NCBI GenBank assembly: GCA_950022655.1
Contig: OX465579.1
Coordinates: 45,549,950-45,613,949, forward strand
Length of the DNA stretch: 64,000 nt
From: Alentia gelatinosa
Lineage: Eukaryota > Annelida > Polychaeta > Phyllodocida > Polynoidae
Direction of reading: 5' to 3'
The stretch's first letter is position 1. Every line of letters starts with the position of its first letter. Below are positions 61,213 to 64,000 of this stretch, piece after piece. Both the position numbers and the translations under genes were made by a program. The notes under the pieces were generated by a model. It made no database searches and had not been told where the DNA came from. It was given only the letters and a program-made list of their open reading frames with translations.

Positions 61213-62915
61213 GCATGTGCATTATATATATGTATATATATATAAATAAATATATATATATTTAAATATGTATGTATGTATATGACATTCCTAATGGGAC
61301 AAAGGAAAGATATATAGGTTGAATTCCATATGCAAGGGTGAGTATATATAAGATGAATTCTATAATTAAGTTTATCTAAATGATATATTAAGTATTGTTG
61401 AGCTGATATGAATGTTAAACCCACCAAATTGTAGCTGGAATACCATAGAATACGATGGATTCAATATATTGTCACTAAACATAATCTAAACGTAATCTAT
61501 GAGCATATTACCCTTATACACTCAGTCCTCCAATGCTAAAGAATACGTTACCATGTGATGGTTTGGCCGCAAGCATTGCGTAACCAAGTAGATAAGGCGC
61601 GTCGCCGGCCAGTGGAAAAAGGCCCAGAGCGGAGGGAAACCCCTATAATGAATGCGGTCTATTTATATGGCGACGAGTGCTGTTTTCGATTGGATATACA
61701 AATCTAAGCTATCTAAAATGTATCACATGATTCGTACACATTTTCTACCTTGATGTTTGATAAATTTTCACTCTAACTCGTTCCTGGTCTGTAGGACGCC
61801 ATGGAACTAGCGAAGTGAAGGGATCCGCCATTTTTATATCTTGCGACTCGACCTGTGTACTCAGCCTCTCGGCCAATCAGATTGCGTTATTTTTTCAAAG
61901 CGTGCAGTCTGTCGCTCAAAGCGTGCAGGTGAAGCTCAAAGCGTGCAGTCTGTCACTCAAAGGGTGCAGTCTGTCACTTTCCAATGTAACCAGTACAAAG
62001 ATACACGGCGTACAGTACATTCTGTGTACGATAACTGTACCCCGAGGAGCAGTACATATTTACACTGAGTTAGTTCATAGGTATATAATAATATTAACAC
62101 TTGCTAATGACATACCGGTTTAATGCATCTAGACATAAAATCAGAAGAACACCGGAAATTCAGAGAAAGGAATGGATTTTAATGCCATTATCAGATAACT
62201 CTCTCGTACGCTCCTTTTTGTGCAATAAAAAAAAATCTCCTATGACCGGTTTTCAGGGACCGGTTTTCAGGGAACCATAGCCATTGTATATACCATTCAA
62301 TATTTCAGGCATGAACATTAACTTTATTCTTCTGTTACATGATTCTTCAGGAGTCAAGACGAAGAAGAATCCATTGAAACCCATAGAAACGACCGCAAAC
62401 AGTCCACAGACAATGACTACGATATTTTACCAGACGCCATGGAAACAGGTGATCTATGTCATGCTGTGCTGCCACCTGACGAGGAACGACCACCATCGTA
62501 CACGACTGCAACCAGTGAACAACTGCCACCGCCACTTCCCGACGGTCGTGAAAGTAAAATATCAACAGCGGTAGAAGAAACACTACAAAATCACCGTGTA
62601 TCCTCGGAAGGAGAAGCAGTCATTATGAAAAGAGACGTGAGCGATCATCACGCTAGTTATGACAATATAGCAGGAATTGGATTGGCGCCAAGCCTACAAG
62701 CGGACAACAATGAAAAAGATGGAATTACGGCTGACGAAAGTGAATCTAATACTGACCCTGTGTACGCGGTCATTGATAAGACCAAGAAAAAGAAGTACAG
62801 AGACAGTGAGGTAACTGAGGGAGGGGAGGCAGAGACAGAAGAAGAAGGAATACGTCCGGTTTCCTCCCTCGTGAGTAACGCCGAAGCGGTCCCTGAAAGT
62901 GAGAAACAATCATAA
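48575..62915 (+). CDS. Small type I membrane protein with tyrosine/PPxY tail, multi-exon model
   Basis: Proposed exons: 48575-48644 (signal peptide), 54183-54203, 54447-54482, 56414-56504 (transmembrane) and 62351-62915 (tail). Possible extra exons lie at 49297-49395, 53823-54020 and 55310-55318. All junctions before the transmembrane exon are phase 1 and the last is phase 2; the joined frame stays open to the TAA at 62913-62915. The core model gives 260 residues; adding the 99- and 198-nt exons gives 359. Seen: hydrophobic leader, Thr/Ser stalk, one helix followed by GKRRCK, then a 188-residue tail with Y-D-I-L, Y-D-N-I, Y-A-V-I, PPSY and LPPPLP. Such motifs in other receptors bind SH2, WW and SH3 domains, so cell-surface signalling is inferred. 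No ectodomain family is recognised, and exons may have been missed in the 48.6-54.2 kb intron. Multiple transposon remnants sit in its introns. Confidence 0.55.
49087..49164. repeat. (AT)n microsatellite in an intron
   Basis: About 39 AT units preceded by a short (CA)n. Confidence 0.97.
49297..49395 (+). CDS. Candidate Tyr/Thr-rich ectodomain exon
   Basis: Acceptor TATGTTTGTAG and donor G/GTGAAG bound 99 nt that are open in phase 1 at both ends. They encode a segment rich in Tyr, Thr and Ser (e.g. STLYYQHGTTSYITYKPTTY). The symmetric phase fits the gene; the donor is moderate and the sequence matches no known domain. Confidence 0.35.
49740..51539 (+). pseudogene. Broken CR1/L2-like LINE reverse transcriptase
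   Basis: This is a non-LTR retrotransposon fragment, 5'-truncated within the linker before the reverse transcriptase (49746 on); no endonuclease is seen. Reverse-transcriptase blocks appear in order: a PLPKK.-..LRPIS-type segment near 50420-50470, an LxxHQGGF-type block near 50550, AFG-IDHDIL (50660-50690), GVPQGSTLGPLL (about 50815) and the catalytic Y-A-D-D at 50907-50918, then the thumb region. Breaks: a frame change between 49976 and 50021, another near 50635, and in-frame stops at 50970 and 51348. It lies in the sense direction in an intron of the membrane-protein gene and is inactive. Confidence 0.9.
51545..52730 (+). pseudogene. Broken Tx1/L1-like LINE reverse transcriptase
   Basis: A second, different LINE begins where the first ends. 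Motifs: CPGSDGLTTEFYKYLW (about 51648-51695), LSNWRPISLLNTDYKLLTK (from 51809), GFLKGRYIGSNIRNIQD, IDFKKAFDSVSW, the TRGTRQGCCISPYLFILSLF block, and catalytic Y-A-D-D at 52316-52327. The style (SPGxDGLTxEFYK, NWRPISLLNxDYK, RGxRQGCPLSP) is that of the Tx1/L1 group. Breaks: a frameshift near 51795 and an in-frame TGA at 52364-52366. The 5' end (first ORF, endonuclease) and the 3' end are missing. Confidence 0.9.
52731..53822. other. Intron, no exon or repeat recognised
   Basis: AT-rich. T-rich run at about 53446-53468, and A-rich runs near 52890 and 53050 that may be decayed LINE tails. Confidence 0.45.
53823..54020 (+). CDS. Candidate ectodomain exon
   Basis: 198 nt open in phase 1 at both ends after the acceptor TTGTTGCCAG. 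It encodes a 66-residue segment with three Cys, alternating hydrophobic residues and an N-glycosylation sequon (N-L-S), as expected for an extracellular beta-rich module. The donor would be the non-standard GTTAAA, which is the main weakness. Confidence 0.3.
54183..54203 (+). CDS. 21-nt stalk mini-exon
   Basis: Acceptor TCTTTAAAG and a perfect donor A/GTAAGT bound 21 nt in phase 1 at both ends, encoding A-T-T-E-S-T plus split codons. A mucin-like composition suits a juxtamembrane stalk. Confidence 0.5.
54447..54482 (+). CDS. 36-nt stalk mini-exon
   Basis: Acceptor TTCATTAACAG and donor G/GTGAGT bound 36 nt in phase 1 at both ends, encoding PSAVTMTPTDF with split codons. It is Thr/Pro/Ser-rich and could be skipped without changing frame. 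Confidence 0.5.
55133..55273. repeat. Nested foldback structure
   Basis: GTAGCTCTGGTGGCCAGTG (55171-55189) pairs with CACTGGCCTCCAGAGCTAC (55213-55231) over 19 bp with one mismatch. Outer arms TCAAGGTGGCC (about 55134-55144) and GGCCACCTTCA (about 55263-55273) add about 10 bp. It is intronic and ends about 40 nt before the 9-nt micro-exon candidate. Confidence 0.7.
55310..55318 (+). CDS. Candidate 9-nt micro-exon
   Basis: A very strong acceptor (TTTTGCTCTCCCTGCAG) is followed by ATGTTTCAG and the donor CAG/GTGACC. Nine nt in phase 1 would add D-V-S to the stalk. Confidence 0.35.
56414..56504 (+). CDS. Transmembrane exon
   Basis: Acceptor CCACTGACAG and donor AA/GTAAGT. In phase 1 it encodes an uninterrupted hydrophobic helix of about 24 residues (starting GLWIALGVAG) followed by the positively charged GKRRCK stop-transfer sequence. 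The exon ends in phase 2, which matches the start of the tail exon. Confidence 0.75.
56660..56749. mobile_element. End of a pogo/Tigger-like MITE
   Basis: It ends GTGTCTGCTTATGCGGGG then TTTTACTG followed by TA. This is shared with 58734-58763 and resembles the CAGTAAAACCCC inverted ends of pogo/Tigger-type elements, which duplicate TA on insertion. Confidence 0.45.
57021..57062 (-). ncRNA. Hammerhead-like CTGAAGA...GAAAC motif, minus strand
   Basis: Read on the minus strand: CTGAAGA, one A, GTCTGA, loop TAAA, TCAGAC, then GAAACGTCGCAAC. This matches the order of hammerhead core 1, stem II and core 2. Stem II is a perfect 6 bp, but no convincing stem III follows and stem I is not evident, so it is probably a repeat-borne relic rather than an active ribozyme. 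Confidence 0.4.
57362..58222 (+). pseudogene. Broken DIRS-like retrotransposon reverse transcriptase
   Basis: Motifs in order: MQVSPLMTSEKKNSNSRQ, VIIDLSYPASNSVNDRIPEG, YLGNSTKYTLP, the LSRAYCQLRLDP block, and catalytic Y-L-D-D at 57785-57796. Then come LGLQLAEEKCSPT, WLGYMID, SLVGRLVHIA and a remnant DFIEDVSWF in the following RNase H region. This set is typical of DIRS-type tyrosine-recombinase retrotransposons. Breaks: an in-frame TGA at 57662 and a frame change near 57825, with another stop near 58117. No tyrosine recombinase is seen. Confidence 0.85.
58702..58757. mobile_element. Short 16-bp TIR element, MITE relic
   Basis: AAAACCCCGTGTAAGC (58702-58717) and GCTTACGCGGGGTTTT (58742-58757) are inverted repeats with one mismatch. 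ACTG and TA follow. It shares its right end with the fragment at 56660-56749. Confidence 0.65.
58911..59281 (+). repeat. Penelope-like terminal direct repeat, copy A
   Basis: It shares, in order, ATCCTGTAC, AGTTCCAAAAGGAAACGACA, AGCAACTAAATGGA, AGTACTTCA, CTTAAGTAC and ATAAAACA-ATCTACA with 59848-60196. At the hammerhead position it has CAGATGA in place of CTGATGA and lacks about 47 bp of the fold. PLEs are known to carry such pseudo-LTR repeats. Confidence 0.75.
59359..59694 (+). pseudogene. GIY-YIG endonuclease domain of a Penelope-like element
   Basis: A 111-codon open frame (stop TAG just before it, TAA at 59692-59694) encodes a GIY-YIG nuclease of the Penelope type. It has LIYCLECNICQTQYVGQT (the GIY and YIG equivalents with a CxxC spacer), KRKIKERIREHL with the catalytic Arg, HFNRMDH, and the C-terminal E-F-N-W-I-x-x-L then PEGLN. 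In full elements this domain follows a reverse transcriptase; here none precedes it, and the two flanking repeats are only about 570 bp apart, so the reverse transcriptase has been lost. The nuclease frame itself is unbroken. Confidence 0.85.
59848..60196 (+). repeat. Penelope-like terminal direct repeat, copy B
   Basis: Direct repeat of copy A, lying 3' of the nuclease frame. At 59824-59847 a further copy of the unit's end (AAAACACATCTACA) joins the start of copy B, the tandem arrangement known for PLE pseudo-LTRs. It contains the hammerhead-like fold. Confidence 0.75.
60093..60153 (+). ncRNA. Hammerhead-ribozyme-like fold in the Penelope-like repeat
   Basis: Stem I is GCTTAA (60093-60098) with TTAAGC (60148-60153). 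Core 1 is CTGATGA (60105-60111). Stem II is GGCC (60113-60116) with GGCC (60128-60131). Core 2 is AAA and stem III ACG (60135-60137) with CGT (60144-60146), followed by T at the cleavage position. Hammerhead motifs are established features of Penelope-like elements. The conserved G of GAAA is A here and an extra A precedes stem II, so this copy is probably inactive. Confidence 0.6.
60197..61152. other. Intron, CAAT-rich repeat edge and C/A tract
   Basis: CACAATCTGATTGGCCAAGA near 60580 is the inverse of CTCGGCCAATCAGATTG near 61867, about 1.3 kb away, which may mark ends of an old inverted-repeat element. A C15-A11 tract lies at 60982-61007. No exon is seen. Confidence 0.4.
61153..61209. repeat. 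(TA)n microsatellite
   Basis: About 28 TA units followed by degenerate TATA-rich sequence to about 61280. Confidence 0.97.
61280..61864. other. Intron, no exon recognised
   Basis: AT-rich DNA without a supported feature. Confidence 0.45.
61895..61977. repeat. Minisatellite, four units of about 21 bp
   Basis: Units TCAAAGCGTGCAGTCTGTC plus two bases start at 61895, 61916 (20 bp, variant end), 61936 and 61957 (one substitution). It lies just after the GGCCAATCAGATTGCG motif. Confidence 0.95.
62351..62915 (+). CDS. Cytoplasmic-tail terminal exon of the membrane protein
   Basis: Acceptor GATTCTTCAG; the first base completes a Lys codon from the transmembrane exon, and 187 further codons follow to the TAA at 62913-62915. 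The tail is polar and acidic. Y-D-I-L lies at 62418-62429, PPSY (PPxY, WW-domain ligand) at 62490-62501, a Pro cluster LPPPLP soon after, Y-D-N-I at 62658-62669 and Y-A-V-I at 62763-62774, then a KKKKYRD basic patch and a Glu-rich end. These motifs suggest phosphorylation-dependent SH2 docking or endocytic sorting. This is the longest convincing coding block in the 3' half. An ATG at 62439 within the exon is unlikely to be the start. Confidence 0.8.
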
Positions 62916-63495
62916 ATTCCCACATATTTACGGTGAAAAGCTTGTGTCTCAATATATATGCAGCCTGTGATATAATGCCTATAGAACTGCCGAAGCCGAG
63001 ATTTTCAGTCATGGCTTATGGTGATTGATTCGATCTGATATTAAGATTTTAGTTGCTCAGAATTGCTCGAGCATCTATTCATATGCATTGATTTATTGTG
63101 ATTTAATTAAAAGACTTATGTATGTGTGCAATACGCTTTAGTCAGGGTATTTCTGATACCAATCATAGTCGAACTCCTAATTAAAGATAGATGTATTTTG
63201 GATAAGAAAGGATAAACGAGTCCGTGAAAGTCGATCATAGGAAATAAATAACATTAAAACGAAATATAAATGGGCACAGGTCGTGCGACCTATTCATGAT
63301 ACTTGATTATATACGATAATCACTATATCATATAGTTACAGAAAGCAGATAAGATAAGTGAGACAATGTAGAAGAGGACGGTCAAGTGACAAGTAGTCAA
63401 AGATAGAAGAAGAAAAAACACAGGGATGAGACTACACATAATCAAAGTAATTATCCTATGGATATGTAATATCGGATAATGTAAATAGTCGTGTG

Positions 63496-63501
63496 AATAA
63501 A
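63496..63501 (+). terminator. Polyadenylation signal AATAAA
   Basis: It lies about 580 nt after the stop of the tail exon. Another AATAAA is at 63243-63248. Either could end the transcript; the later one is followed by a G/T-containing stretch. Confidence 0.5.
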
Positions 63502-64000
63502 GCTTTGGAAAACATCCAGTTAGGATGAATAATCATAGTTTTGAAATCAATTTTCGACCCCCCCCCAAAAAAAACCCCCACAACAAACAACCGGTAGTAT
63601 TACCCAGGTATTTAAAAGTCCCACTTGAAAAAAACATTCTATGTTGAAGTCGCGAGTGCCCCGCACAATTCATACCCCTCATCCATCCAACTCGCCAGAA
63701 ATCCATGGTCAAGTTGAATTATATACATGTATCGTATTTAGCTTTTAATCAAGATGCATTATTAGCTTCATAACCCAGTGTAGAGTATCATGGTATATGA
63801 CTACGTTTCTTTTGACTACATTTCACAAAACTGTCCAATATATGAAAGCAGTGAATTTTAAGGTTGTCTATCTTGAGGCTGGGGAACCTTTGTCAATAGA
63901 TAATGATAATCAAATATCAATTTATTGTCTACTTTACACCTTAGCCAACCACCATTGAGATATGTAATACCTTTAACATATCCGTACAGGCAAGAGCTGT
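63502..64000. other. 3' flank, no gene seen
   Basis: AT-rich DNA with a C9-A8-C5 tract near 63560-63580. Nothing coding is supported up to the window end. Confidence 0.5.

Noticed and set aside
1..64000. CRISPR arrays, operons, bacterial regulatory sites
   Set aside because: The DNA is clearly eukaryotic; the only tandem short-unit array (61895-61977) has no spacers.

Overview
The window looks like genomic DNA from an invertebrate animal. It has exons with GT/AG introns, long non-coding stretches, (AT)n and poly-C microsatellites, and remnants of four retrotransposon types: a CR1/L2-like LINE, a Tx1/L1-like LINE, a DIRS-like element and a Penelope-like element. This mix suits a marine, possibly lophotrochozoan (mollusc-like) genome. 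That placement is inference from style, since no species marker is present.

Only two protein-coding genes can be supported. The first (positions 1-2661, + strand, 5' end outside the window) encodes the C-terminal 886 residues of a C2H2 zinc-finger protein. It has four similar fingers, two more divergent ones, a PxDLS motif of the kind bound by the co-repressor CtBP, a basic segment, a polyglutamine run and a distinctive C-terminal tail. The second (about 48575-62915, + strand) is a reconstructed multi-exon gene for a small type I membrane protein. It has a signal-peptide exon, short exons that begin and end in phase 1 and encode a Thr/Ser-rich stalk, an exon holding one transmembrane helix, and a large last exon for a tail with three Y-x-x-I/L motifs, one PPxY motif and Pro-rich stretches. 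Its splicing is inferred from reading phase and splice-site sequence. The signal-peptide, transmembrane and tail exons are the firmest parts. The product is not recognised.

About 46 kb lies between the two genes with no convincing coding sequence. It alternates AT-rich DNA with GC/CpG-rich islands (near 5.6-6.6, 8.1, 11.0, 12.4-13.5, 14.1, 17.9, 20.9, 23.6, 26.5, 27.2-27.5, 28.6, 30.0-30.4, 34.7 and 37.3-37.7 kb). Many islands hold hairpins or clusters of motifs resembling transcription-factor sites (homeodomain, SOX, TCF/LEF, POU, NRF1, NF-Y, E-box). A gene desert like this next to a developmental-type transcription factor suggests an enhancer landscape. Conservation in other genomes would have to confirm it.

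Repeats lie mainly from 39 kb to 62 kb. They are a minus-strand LINE 3' end (39.4 kb), a foldback family with a shared loop (25.2, 40.6 and 46.7 kb), a dispersed direct repeat pair (41.9 and 43.6 kb), two LINE fragments joined head to tail (49.7-52.7 kb), a DIRS-like reverse transcriptase (57.4-58.2 kb), and a Penelope-like endonuclease fragment between two direct repeats, one carrying a hammerhead-ribozyme-like fold (58.9-60.2 kb). Most from 49.7 kb on sit inside introns of the membrane-protein gene.
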